Of a stretch of 64,000 bases of DNA, positions 21,638-32,399 are shown piece after piece. This DNA is from Blastocystis hominis. Taxonomy: Eukaryota > Sar > Bigyra > Opalinata > Blastocystidae. Each line of letters opens with the position of its first letter. Positions within the stretch are counted from its first letter, which is position 1. The notes beneath the pieces were generated by a model, which searched no databases, had not been told where the DNA came from, and worked only from the letters and a program-made list of their open reading frames with translations. Position numbers and translations under genes: made by a program. The stretch is from positions 188,501 to 252,500 of the forward strand of contig NW_013171826.1 of the NCBI RefSeq assembly GCF_000151665.1, in the 5' to 3' direction.

Positions 21638-22543
21638 TTCTTACAAAATAGTTGTTTTTTACAATGTTAAATCGCTCAGTTTAATTTCAATTCTTGATGT
21701 ACCACAAATCATTTGAGAATAGTAGAGTAAATGCGCATGTGTATCGAAAATGGGGATTGTCAAGGCGAATTGTATATGCAGGTTGCTTCTAAATGATTCC
21801 ATTTTATTTTGTATATACAAATTGATCTCAAAAGAATTCTTGTAATGAAAAGTCATTTGAGAGGCATTAGTGTTACTAGAGCGTAGTGATATCAATTTTG
21901 CTTAATTTGTTACTCTTAGATACAGGAAATCTAAATTGCTTTGCTATCGGAAGGGGAGTGTGACAATGATCCATTTCATTCGACTTTTTATAGTCCAAAA
22001 GCACAATTGGAAATAATAGAGAGTAAATGGTAAAATTTGGATACTCAGAACACTGATATTTTTTGTGTTTGACACAGCAGTAATAATGAAGGCATTCAAT
22101 GCATTCGTTTTATTTGTAAGTTCACTAGATTCCATTGTTAGTCTTTACAGCGTTATTTGAGATTCCTCTGAAGAGTATTATGGTTAAGTATGTTGTAGCT
22201 TCCTTCCATTCAAATCGTAATGCCGATTATTCAGCGAGTTGTACAAATAATCGTTACAATGAATCTTTCTGCCTGATTTTGAGTTTAGAATTGAATGTAG
22301 AGGATCTATTCAGCTAGACTTGTTTGAAACAAACATTCCATTTTCGTACATGCCTATCCATCCAACACATAGATATTTAAGATGTAAAAGATCTGGATAA
22401 TTCTGAAGAAACATCTAGATAATAATATACTCAATCAAACTATACTTGAAATGGATCTTTGGGGGTTTCCGTAACAACTATGACAATACAGACAAACAGA
22501 ATGAGCATTTGGAATATCTAAGTACTATTAACAATCTATTATC
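21638..22543. other. AT-rich spacer, no supported gene
   Basis: About 900 bp between two tandem MORN-LRR genes. Only short low-complexity ORFs occur on both strands, with no domain and no repeat homology to the neighbours that I can see. A TGTTTGTC variant near 22485-22495 (minus) may end the upstream gene. Confidence 0.45.
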
Positions 22544-24165
22544 CTATTTACTCTCTAATGTCACTAAAGTTAGTTCTTGGAAATTATAACCTCCAGAATT
22601 GATGGTTGTTAGATTTGGAAGATCTGTATTCAATCATTATATAAAATGTCATTCATACTTCGCATTATCAATGAAGATGAATAATATCCTTTAAGGGCAT
22701 ATTCACCTAGTGTAATGGATTGTAATGATGGAAGATCTACATCAATCATTTCATTCGAATTCATTCAATACTTTCAATTATTGTTTTTAAGGATTCAGCG
22801 AATACATAATCACCTAATGTGATGGATTGTAGATTTGGAAGATCTATGCATTACCCAAATATTCAATATCATATCGATACCTCGAATCACAAAGGAACTA
22901 TGATGAAAATTATGTGAATATCCTTTATATGTATCAATGGGACCAATTGTACCAATTTGAATGGATTGTAATTGTGGTAGATTCTTCAATTCAAATTCTC
23001 CAGCAAAATCACTGAAACTCATTTTTCCAATTTCAATGGATTCTAATGATTCACAATTCAATATATGGAATGATTTCGATTCATCTTTGCCATAACTCTC
23101 TACTCTATTGGTAAATGAATTTTTGCCAATTTTGATAGTTTTCAATCGATTCAATCCCTCTATTTTGAATGTCTTCACTGATTCAAAACAATTATCGTCT
23201 ATTGAAATAGATTGTAGCAACTGAAAAGAAAACACATTTAACATCAATACATCATTACAGCAGTTCGATGAGATCACTAAATCTGTTACATCCAAATCCA
23301 TTTCATTCAGTTCATTTCTATTATGTATATTAACTCTTTTAGCAGGTGCAATTACGACTGGCTGAGTATTCATCTCGTTCTTCAACACACTTCGAATACT
23401 TTTACCCATATCTTTCACATACCAACCATCATACAGATCCATTCCCCCTTCCTTTTCTATGCCATTTTCCCATTCACTTTCGCGAACTGCCATTCCACTT
23501 CCTTGATCAATCACATATCCCTTTCCATTTCGTACATATTTACCATTTTGTATACAGTATCCTCCTATATACAAGGGAATTCGATTCTTAATATCCACAT
23601 TATCCTTTGCTGCATATTCGATCATCTCGTTTTTATCAGCATCAAATTCACGAATGATTTGACTCAATTTGTCCTTTACCCAGTATCCTTCAATTTTCTC
23701 TTTCCCATTTTCTGTATCATATTCGATTCCGTAACCATGCCGGTTCCTTTCTTCATCAAATCCACCTCGATAAATAACCCTGTCACCACCATTCTCTTCC
23801 CTTTCACATCGATGTTGAATAATCATTATTAATCCTTCTTTACAATTTTCGATGATTCTTCGATCATTAGTTCCGAGGATTGAATTCCAGCTTTCCTTTT
23901 GGGATGCTTTGCCGTTCTCATATTTTGTTATATCGCCTATTCGTTTCCCATTTTTCATCACCCATGCAAGACTTAAAATTCCTCGATTGAATAATTGACA
24001 ATGACCTTCAACTTTACCATCTTTCATTTCACATAACAAATACTCCTTTGAATGATCTCCTTGATACATTGTTAATTCGTACTCCTTATTCTCAACAAAT
24101 ATCCTTTTCTTCTCCCGAGTAATGTACTCATTGAGTAAATACCTCGATTCAATAGTATTTTCCAC
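22544..24165 (-). CDS. MORN - leucine-rich repeat protein (no TM)
   Basis: Paralogue of the gene to its left, but without a clear TM helix. The N-terminal MORN-like segments include RVIYRGGFDEERNRHGYG and KEKIEGYWVKDK. The LRR_5 repeats include LQSISIDDNCFESVKTFKIEG, LKTIKIGKNSFTN and LESIEIGKMSFSD. Three phase-1 introns (37, 35 and 35 nt) separate the last repeat exons, each beginning at a split Asp/Asn codon before LP (DLPNLQSITLGDYVF, NLPSLQSITLGEYAL, NLPNLTTINSGGYNF). Ends LESK-TAG at 22544-22546. LRRs of this type mediate protein binding. AT-rich composition differs from the flanking housekeeping genes. Confidence 0.75.
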
Positions 24166-24521
24166 TGAATCTTATTATTACACCAAATAATATTCACTCC
24201 TACTATTAAGGTTCCACACCATTCAATGATACTAAAAAAAATGACTATCATGTGCTCCATTATTCACTGGACTTGAGTAATCTCAGTGTTGATTATTTCA
24301 CACAAATCAATTATGTATATAGCGGATATTGTGATAACGTTATCATGCAAACAAAATAGTATACCATTATTAATCGCACCCTAACGACTATAATCAACAT
24401 CCATTATTCTTTCTCTCTGTATTTCATTTCTGCATCCCTCTATTAACAATTGTTTTATCCTTTTGTTGTTGTTATTCCTATATAGAATACTTATATATAT
24501 TTTCTTTTGACATGAATCAGT
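24166..24521. other. AT-rich spacer before tRNA
   Basis: About 350 bp with no ORF of note. It holds the promoter of the minus-strand MORN-LRR gene and the 5' flank of the tRNA. Confidence 0.5.
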
Positions 24522-24610
24522 CCGAGCTTAGCTCAGTTGGTAGAGCGTTAGACTGTAGTGGCTGCTTCGCAGCAATCTAAGGGTCGCTGGTTCGATTCCG
24601 GCAGCTCGGA
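24522..24610 (+). tRNA. tRNA-Tyr (GTA) with 16-nt intron
   Basis: Acceptor stem CCGAGCT/AGCTCGG with discriminator A at 24610, D arm GCTC-AGTTGGTA-GAGC, anticodon stem TTAGA/TCTAA, loop CTGTAG...A with anticodon GTA at 24555-24557, T arm GCTGG-TTCGATT-CCGGC. A 16-nt intron (24559-24574, TGGCTGCTTCGCAGCA) sits after position 37, the canonical site, and can fold as a small hairpin. The A box (TTAGCTCAGTTGG) and B box (GGTTCGATTCC) are intact. A T-rich tract (TATTTTTCTT) right after the gene is a pol III terminator. CCA is not encoded, as expected in eukaryotes. Confidence 0.95.
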
Positions 24611-24687
24611 TATTTTTCTTATTCTTTTCTTGGAATGCTTATTAATGTTATCCTATTTGAAGAACCTATAAGCAATCCCATATTTAT

Positions 24688-25292
24688 CTACTCTGCCTGT
24701 AACTTAATATTCATTTGTCTCCCTGAAACAAAAGAAAAATGCTCAATTTGGCTTCCCTTTCCTTTTCTCCATTGCTTCTTTTCAGAATGCTTCCTCTTTT
24801 CTTCAACCCAGCGCTTTTTCACTTCATCACTGACTTCTCTCCTCAACTTTCTCTCCTTCGGTGCTATACTGGCTTGATCGATTTTTTCTTGGATTTTACG
24901 AAATATGATATCTCTATTTTTGTTTTGTGAACGTTCTTCGCTGCAAGTAATTACGAGCTCTCCCTTTGTATTTATTAAGTTTTTCTCTTGGCTTAATAAT
25001 CGGTTTTTCACATCTCTACGCTATTACCATACGGATTTGTATCTTGTACTCTGGCAACCAAGTAGCTGCTTGTACATTGAAGCGAGCTTCCACCTTTGTA
25101 TTCACTTTGTTAACATTCTGCCCACCTAAGACTCATTTTGTTTTCTGCAGTGCTACCTGGACCTGGAGAACGCACAAATGATAGTTGAATGCATTCTGGT
25201 GGTACTTGAATGCGTTTGGAATACAACCGCATAAGTTGAACTGTAGTTCCCATATTCCTCGAGATGCGGGTTAGAAATGATGTTGACAGCAT
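24688..25292 (-). CDS. ICT1-like peptidyl-tRNA hydrolase (class I release-factor fold)
   Basis: Two introns (31 and 34 nt) are needed. The first (GTAGCA...CTTAG, about 25126-25156) splits the catalytic loop. Once spliced, the motif reads SPGPGGQNVNKVNTKVEARF, with intact GGQ. The frame continues ATWLPEDVKNRLLSQEKNLI, then GELVITCSEERSQNKNRD, and a Lys/Arg-rich tail, exactly the ICT1/ArfB order. The N-terminus (MLSTSFLTRISRNMG) looks like an organelle presequence. It should rescue stalled ribosomes in the mitochondrion-related organelle (mL62 or ArfB-type). Unspliced, the GGQ is invisible. The long basic tail agrees with ribosome binding. Confidence 0.88.
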
Positions 25293-25504
25293 CTGTTGTT
25301 CACTTCAGGATCACTGTTAGTGAATCGTTCAAACGTTTTTTCCCATTGTTTTTGTGTGTTGTAAATATCTATTCCTTTTCATGCTTTTTGTTTTCACTTC
25401 TTGTAGACGTTGTTTCTGCCCGCTTCAATTACGTAATCCCAGAACCACACACAGCTGAGTTGAGTGAACAAATAGTTGCAAAAAGCAAAAAGAACATACT
25501 AATA

Positions 25505-27278
25505 CTAATTCGATTCCTTCTCCTTTGGAGTTAACAAGAATTCCTTATCATCCGCATCCATAGTGAAGGATTTCGTGGCAATTGCATAATTATCTTCACC
25601 AGGCAACAAAACAATAAACTCATCCATTTCATCCACCGGGTCTCCCTTCTTCAACCGCTTTGTCAGTATCACCGAAACGAGAAGGACGAAATCGGAGTCA
25701 TCCAAATCGGATGACAAAAAGAGCGTCGATTCAAGTCTGGGTCGATACGTAGAATTAAGAAACAACTACTCATTCACGAATCAAGCACTCATGCAAAGGA
25801 TATAAAATCAAAAGCGGAATCAGAACGCCAAAGTCGGAAATGAACGTCAAAATCCCCATCACAAATCGATTGTTTCCAAGCATAAAAAGAGGCAACACGA
25901 CATGTCGGAGGATCATGAACAAGCATTTCATCATCAAAATAAAATCGACAGCGCAGAACGTCCGGTATTTGTTGAATCTGCATTGAAAATCCCTTCTAAG
26001 CTTACGTGGGGTGAACGTAGGGGTTGAGTCCATCTCGATACATTCGCTCCATTTTGATCTTGGTTTTAAAGAGCGCGTCTATTCGATCATTTTCGATTCA
26101 GAAAGAATCAACAGCTCGACGAGAGGAACATTTCATACATCAAAATCGCAAAAACAATCAAACAGAGAAGGTGAAAGAAGAAGCCGTTCGTCTTTTCGAT
26201 GTTGAACACCTGCATGGAACGCATCGACATTGCCGTACGATCAGAAGTCCTTCAAAACAGTAGAACATGATCGCTAGAATGTAGTAGCGAACCCATTCCG
26301 TGGTCAGAAGGGAGCTGAACAAAACACACCATCCTTTGCTCAGCAGCATCAGTCTGCTTATCAAACGATCCACAACTCGGAGCATACACAAAGTAGAACA
26401 GCGTGTCGTAGAGCAGCTGCAGGCAGAGAACAATGACCGTCTCGGTTCCGCTCGCAATGCCCATCGATTGCACGACGTGGTAGAACGAAATGCAGGTAGC
26501 CAAGTCCGAAGTCTAGTGGTTGGTGAGAAGGGAGTACAGTGTACGAGCTTTAGAAAGATGAGGACGGTGATGAAGAGATGAAGATTGGTGCTTTGCACTC
26601 GGTACTTCCAATAGCGATACACCCACCAAATGGTAAATCCCGCACTCAAAATGAATGATAGGATGTAAGTGTAGATCGCATATGTGTCTGTAGGGCTGAA
26701 TGTCAGCTTAATCTCATCCTTGTGTTCAAAAGGAAAGCGGAATGAGGCCTACTTTCGTGGAAAGACGAAAGCAGTCATATTCGTTGAATCGGAAACCCGA
26801 GCAGTCCAAGTTGGGAAAGGGGCCACACTGGTTCTGCAGAGCTAAACAATCCAATTGACACACAGTCCAGTATGACGCATCTTTGTGTTATGAAGCAAGA
26901 TCCAATTACAGGGAGAGACAAACACACACCTTGGATGCACTTCTGCGCACACAAACTCGGTTAGGAGTATTTGGCACGACTTTGATAATTCCACACCTTC
27001 CGAATAGAAGCTCAGCAGCTCCTTTGAGTCAGATTTTAAAACAAATGCTCTACTTCGACTCGATCATTCAAATAGCTGAAGGGGAGGAGTGCGGGTTCAA
27101 AGCTATCTTCATCCGTAAGATTTCTGTCTATTAAATTGGCAGATACCCAAGAAACAGAAAAGCATCGTTTCGTCTTCTGTGAGATGACTTCGGCCTCACT
27201 GCATGTATATTCGTTGCTTACCCCTGCATGAATAAGAAAACACAGCAGGAATAAACTAGTTCCTATCTTACCAAACAT
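25505..27278 (-). CDS. Seven-TM protein, lung-7TM/GOST-like
   Basis: Signal peptide MFGKIGTSLFLLCFLIHAGVS, then a Cys-containing lumenal region (CQLDCLALQNQCGPFPNLDC). Next come TM helices: YILSFILSAGFTIWWVYRYW, LHLFITVLIFLKL, CISFYHVVQSMGIASG, TVIVLCLQLLYDTLFYF, SRLMLLSKGWCVLFSSLL, WVRYYILAIMFYCFEGLLIV and FFFHLLCLIVFAILMYEMF, with further hydrophobic segments toward the C-terminus and an acidic tail. At least seven introns, including AAG-acceptor ones, join the exons. The order lumenal domain - 7TM with a charged loop before SKGW resembles the lung-7TM receptor/GPR107/TMEM87 (GOST) group, which acts in Golgi-endosome trafficking. Assignment is by layout, not clear motifs. Confidence 0.6.
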
Positions 27279-27396
27279 GTACTGATAGAAACAACAATTA
27301 TGTTATCGAAGTGTCGAACCGTTTCTATTGTATTTTTTGTGTTTTATTCTGTTCTCCTTATATTTTTGTACGTTTGATACAATCCAACTCCCTCAA

Positions 27397-28753
27397 ATGG
27401 GATGTACACAATCTAACATGATATCCTACGCGGAAATTACCGATGAGGATCGAAAGTTGATTCCCACTTTGTTTCGGGAAATCAGCTCAGCGCATCACTC
27501 TCGAGGAGTTTCATATTGGCTTGCATCCAGTTTTGTCAAAGAAGGTACTGTACCTTTTAAGATTGGAGTAAGTTACTTTTGTACGGATCAATGATAGGAC
27601 GAGACGTACACTGCAGAATACGTGTGCGTTACAAAGAAAGGATACGATCCTGAAGAATTGGATAAACCCTGTCAGGATTCGTATCTTTTCAGTGAATCAA
27701 CATTTATTATCAACGGAAAGGAAGAGAGGGGATTGTTCGCTGGTGTTTTTGATGGTCATGGTGCCTTTGGTAAGGAATGTTCCATCCTCTGTCGCGACTA
27801 TGTATTCACTGAGTGATAAACTGCTGATATTTCAGATTGAAAAGTGTATTACGTCCCATTCTTCTGTCTCTTCCGTCGAGTCTTTCATTTCTGATAGCTT
27901 GAAAAAGTGCAACGACAACATGCACGAACAGCGTTTTTCTTGCGGTCCCGACGACGTACATTGTCCCCCTTTTCCTCTCCTCTAGACCTACAGCGGGACG
28001 ACCGCAGTGTGCATCTCCCTTGTGAACGGCGTTCTCTCCTGCATCAACATCGGAGATAGTCGCTGCGTCGCGGGGTTCGTCGCTCCCGACGACCAAGTAA
28101 TTCCCATCCCGCTTTCCCGTGACCAAACCCCCTCTCGTCCCGTTCTTTTTTCTTTCTGTTTTCTCACCCACAGGACGAGAAAGAGCGCCTCGAGCGCTGC
28201 GGCGCGGAGATTTCGACGCTGCGACAGCGCCGCAACTCGAACGACCAGCTGGTGCAAAGCGGCGAAGTGGACGCTTCGCTCTCCGATCCGCCGCGCATTT
28301 ACATCCCGCACAAATCCTTCCCTGGAGCTGCATTCTCACGGTCCATCGGAGACTACATGGCGGGTAGGGTCTGGAGGGGCGTTTCATCGTAGAAACGGTG
28401 GGAGTGATCGCCGAGTCGGAAATCGAATCGAAGAAAGCCGTTTCGGGGCTGAATCACGTGATTCTGGGGAGTGATGGTCTGTGGAGCTACTATACACAAG
28501 AGGAAGTGGCGTGTGCGGTGAAGTACTCGACGGATCTGGGGAAGACGGCTGTGAGTATTGTGATGAACGGGTAAACATGGATGGATGGAATGAGGGAAGG
28601 TTTCTGCGGTGGATGAATAGCTGCGGAGGATCGGATGATATCACGATGGTTGTGATAAGATTCCCTTCGCTGCCGAAGGATGAGGCTGGCGAAGCGGACT
28701 GGAAGCCTAGTGAACATCTGAAGAAGAATACGATGGTTTTTACGAATAAGTGA
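27397..28753 (+). CDS. PP2C-type Ser/Thr protein phosphatase (PPM family)
   Basis: Starts MGCTQSNM, a typical N-myristoylation/palmitoylation site for membrane targeting. Short introns (30-49 nt) rebuild the PP2C core: CQDSYLF, AGVFDGHGAFG (metal-binding Asp), TYSGTTAVCISLVNGVLSC, NIGDSRCVAGF, LSRDQTP with DEKERLERCGAEI, FPGAAFSRSIGDYMA, VILGSDGLWSYYTQEE and GGSDDITMVVIRF. All Mn/Mg-binding Asp positions (D-G-H-G, DGLW, SDD) are kept, so it should be active. Myristoylated PP2Cs like this are frequent in alveolates and stramenopiles. Ends TNK-TGA. No exact TGTTTGTT, but TGTTTTTGTTGG lies just downstream. Confidence 0.9.
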
Positions 28754-28897
28754 TTTGTTGTTTTTGTTGGAAACGTTGTCAGTACATTCTAATTCGTTTC
28801 GGAAGGAGAGGAAATGCATGTCATTTCCGCCTTTTTTAACTCGGTAGTCACCGACTGCGGAGATTGACTCTAGTTTTCGAAGGCGTATAACATCAGT

Positions 28898-29922
28898 ATG
28901 CAGATTCTCCTGATCAATGCACCCACGTGGGTCCAATTCCTGTTTCGGAGTATGGTTGGTCTTGAACTAATTTGTACAGTGCTTAGTTGGTGTTTTTGAA
29001 AATGGTGACTGATAGTTGACATATTTATGATGCAAATCAATCTGCACGCCATATCGATAAAGATCCTTCAAGTGTCCATTCTCCTGAAGATCGTCTTCAT
29101 GTTTTTGACTGTGAGACATTGTCCGGGCTATCTTCCTATGAATACAGAAAGCGAGGAGAATAAGAAATTAATCGACGAGGGGTCGCAACAACAACTTGCA
29201 GGCGTTGTTTGTAAGGAATGCTGTAGTCGGCGTCCTTTGCGCACATTCCACTGCTCTGCATGCTACCGATGTATTTTCCGTTACGATCACCACTCCTATC
29301 TCTTGAACACCTGCATTGGCTATGGGAACCAAGTCTATTACTTTGGCTATCTGCTTTCCTCTCTGCTGATGGACTATTTGTGCTTCTACATCTTCATCCG
29401 TCACGTCACCAGTCTCTTTGCGCTCTCATTCTGGCAATGGTTTTGCGTTGCTTGTGTTGTATTTTTGTTTGTCTCTCTGTAAGTCGGAGGTTTTGAACAC
29501 TCTTTTCACGATTTCCCTCGCAAAACCTTTCAGCGATAACGTGTTTCAGAACCTTACCGCGTACGAAGCCGATCATTACCATCGCATCGGCTATTTGAAG
29601 TTTCTTGTTTAGAACAAACATTCCGAATAGAGACGAGTCATTCCGATTTCGTAATCCGTTTTATATCTCGCCTTTCCGCAATCTACTCGAGTTCCTTCAC
29701 TTATCGGGCACGCGATGGAACGAAACGGATTTATTCTCGCTGGTGTATGTAAATAAACAGACAGAGAAAGGAGTGGAACCAAAGTCGGCATCGAATGTGG
29801 TGGTTGATACGATTCGATTGGTTTCGGGTCTCCCGACATCGCGACTGAATGACATTATGGAGGAGAGCATGGAGGAGACTCCGGTGGCGGATTTGGAAGT
29901 GGAAGAGCCGTTGTATCAATAG
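28898..29922 (+). CDS. DHHC-family protein with DHHS in place of DHHC
   Basis: Two N-terminal TM helices (GLELICTVLSW, ILLKIVFMFLTV) precede the Cys-rich domain GVVCKECCSRRPLRTFHCSA, CYRCIFRYDHHSYLLNTCIG. Two more TM helices (FGYLLSSLLMDYLCFYIFI, FWQWFCVACVVFLFVSL) follow, then a TTxE-like region (NLTAYEADHYHRIGY). This is the order of S-acyltransferases at Golgi or plasma membrane. The catalytic Cys of DHHC is Ser here (codon TCC at about 29295), and the DPG motif is CPG. It is probably inactive as an acyltransferase, or uses another mechanism. The first intron (about 24 nt) and the intron near 29480 are approximate. Several TGTTTGTT copies lie at 30036-30058. Confidence 0.78.
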
Positions 29923-30530
29923 GTGTTTGAATTTGAAAGTGAATGGGAGTGGATGTGTGATGTATTGGTTTCACGTTGCTGGCGTTGTAGTAGTAGTAGT
30001 AGTAGTAGTTCTATTGTTCCTTCTTTTTTGTTACTTGTTTGTTACTTGTTTGTTTGTTGGAACTACGAGGAAAAGTGATTGCGATTTTCGCACCTCAATT
30101 CTGCTTAGTAATCAAGTATATGGAGTATAGAGTGGCGAATAAGCAATGAATTATCCCAAAACAATAGCTCTATAACAGGAACAGAGTGTAAAAACACTTA
30201 TTGATTTGTTTGTACGGATGTTTTACTCCTTTTCTGTGAGCCACTCCAACAGATACATGGATTGTGATACAATGGTGTGAATAGAATGAAGAGTAAACAC
30301 TTCTCATCGATTAACAATAATATACCTATCCATACTATTCGTACCATTCTTTTTGCTATCCCATCTACTTATTCATTCATTTCACGACTCGCCTTGCCTT
30401 TTGAGTCCTTTTCCTTGTTCAACTCTCTTTGCTTATTCACCAGTGTTTTCAACAATTTCCCACTCTGTAGTCGACTCCCAGTCTCTGTTGCTACAAATAT
30501 TCCTGTTCAAAACACTCATCACAGATAAAA
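29923..30530 (+). other. Spacer with TGTTTGTT cluster and GTA microsatellite
   Basis: Follows the DHHC-family gene. It contains a (GTA)n tract at 29987-30009 and three overlapping or adjacent TGTTTGTT copies at 30036-30058. The remainder, up to the Misato-like ATG, is AT-rich with no supported gene. Confidence 0.6.
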
Positions 30531-32178
30531 ATGTCTTCAATCGTGATGGTTCAATGTGGAGAAGCAGCAAACGCTGTTGGAAGTCATTTTTGGAACGCAC
30601 AGGTGATTTTAGTAACGAGTCATTATTTTATAGTTTGAGCATTTGTCTTGGTCTCAAAAGGCCGAAAATGATGCTCAGCTCGATCACTCGACCTTTCTCT
30701 CTGAAACAAGGCATGGATCGTTTTTCCCTCGCTGTGTAGTATGTGACAATACTGGTAAAGGCATCCTATTCATTTTTAAGACTAGCCGGCTTTGGCAAGA
30801 TCAATCCCCAAACCGGATCGATTTCTCGGTCTCAAATTGTGTCTCCCCGCGAAGATGAAAGCAAAGTTCAAGTGATACGACAAGACCCTTATGTTGATGA
30901 AGTGCTGCTCGATCGATCTATTTGATTGTGTAGCATCATTGGTCTTCTTCCTATCTGTACAATTTCAATCCCCGATCGATCTTCGAAGTGCCATCGACCC
31001 ATGCTGTTGTGAACCCTATTTCAAACATCGTCGGCTGTATCTCCGCCTTCAACGTATCCCACTCCTCCCCTACTTCCCACTAGCAACCCTCCGTGACCGA
31101 GCTCTTCCAAGAGAAGCTCCGTATCCAGCTGGAGCTCTGCGATGTGGTGAGCGGCGTTCTCCTCCTCGAGGACGTCTCCCTCGGCTGGGAGCTGGCCTCG
31201 CTCCTCCGCGCCTATCTTCAAGAGGAAGGCGTGAAAACGCTCTTCACAGTGGGTCTTCGGTCTTCATCTTCGCCATTCGACCAGGCACTTTCTACAATGG
31301 CAGCTCTCCGCTCCAGCAGTTTATTTACATCGAGTAGCACGTGCAGTTCCCTCACGGCGTGCTGCATCGATTCGGCGACCGCGATGTAACGCTTCAGATT
31401 GCTTGTAATGCAGATGTCGCTGCTATGGAGAGCAGAAAGCCTCGCTGAGCGATCTGGTCAGCCAGTTTTCATTAGGAGAAAGTCGATCCATTTTGCACTG
31501 CTCGTATGCTACGGAAATGCGAGAGGAGAAAGCGGTGGATGAGCGAGTGGGGAGAACAAGGAATTTGGAGCCGTCATTCGTTTGGAGGGATTTGGAAAGC
31601 GCGAAAACCGCGGTTATCCCAACAAACGAAAAGGAAGAGGAGTTGAAGAGCCGCAGCATTGTAAATCTGCAGTTCAGATATATTGATTCTAGAGTATTGT
31701 GTCACGAGAGCGCGATGCAAAGGTCAATGAAGAAGTGTTGCGCTGCAACTCCACTTTCTATTCAAACGCGTTCTATAAAAACGCAGTCATAGCGGATCCC
31801 TTGTTTTTACCGAGAAAATCGGTGATGGACTTGCGAGTGCACGAGCCCTCGATTTACTCCAAGATCGAGTGGTTTAGCCCCAAGACGAACCAATTCAGCA
31901 AGGTAGAAGCCAAAGATACGGTAACAATATCACACGTGTGTTAGCGATAGGACGTAGCGCGAGTGAATTTCTATCTCCGCTGCGCTAACGAGCGGAGCAG
32001 TTTAAACGTGATCGGGGACTCGTTGGATGTGCTGAATCATCAGGAAAGTGCGCTTCGCAGCTGGCTGAAGAGCAAGTGCAACGAAAACAACCGCGCGGAC
32101 GAAGCGGACTTGATGGACTTGGTGGATGATTGCTTCGAGGCGGCAATGCTCGTTTCTCGTGATTATTTATCGATTTAG
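30531..32178 (+). CDS. Misato/DML1-like tubulin-related protein
   Basis: Opens MSSIVMVQCGEAANAVGSHF-WN, the tubulin/Misato N-terminal nucleotide-binding strand and helix. Short introns (29-32 nt) join about nine exons. A segment HHWSSSYLYNFNPRSIFEV resembles the Misato WSDYL...HPRSI block. EKLRIQLELCDVVSGVLLLED and GWELASLLRAYLQEE match the Misato central domain with its ECD-x-GF-like core. The C-terminal helices (WLKSKCNENNRADEADLMDL) are weakly conserved. No tubulin GGGTGSG loop is seen, which excludes alpha/beta/gamma tubulin. Misato affects mitochondrial distribution, so it fits with Miro in an organism with modified mitochondria. Exon joins near 31240-31490 are uncertain. Confidence 0.65.
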
Positions 32179-32399
32179 AGTTTTGTTTGTACTACTGGCG
32201 AGCGCCGTTTTCTCTTCGGTGCAAGTGCGCGGCTCTTTCTATGTACTTCGCTAGTTCGTGCAAGATATGACATAAGAAAAATGCTGTTTGTTTCGAGAAT
32301 CAATTTTAATTGCCTGTTGATAATCATAGGATAACTGAACAACTGGACGGTTGTTTTCCAGTAAATGATATCAGTTTTGTCATATAATCTTTATTCAAA

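Noticed and set aside
25110-25160. ICT1-like protein with a broken GGQ (GPGSTAENK)
   Set aside because: The break is an unspliced 31-nt intron; after splicing the motif is canonical.
30531-32178. Conventional tubulin
   Set aside because: Only the N-terminal strand is tubulin-like; no GGGTGSG loop, and the central blocks fit Misato.
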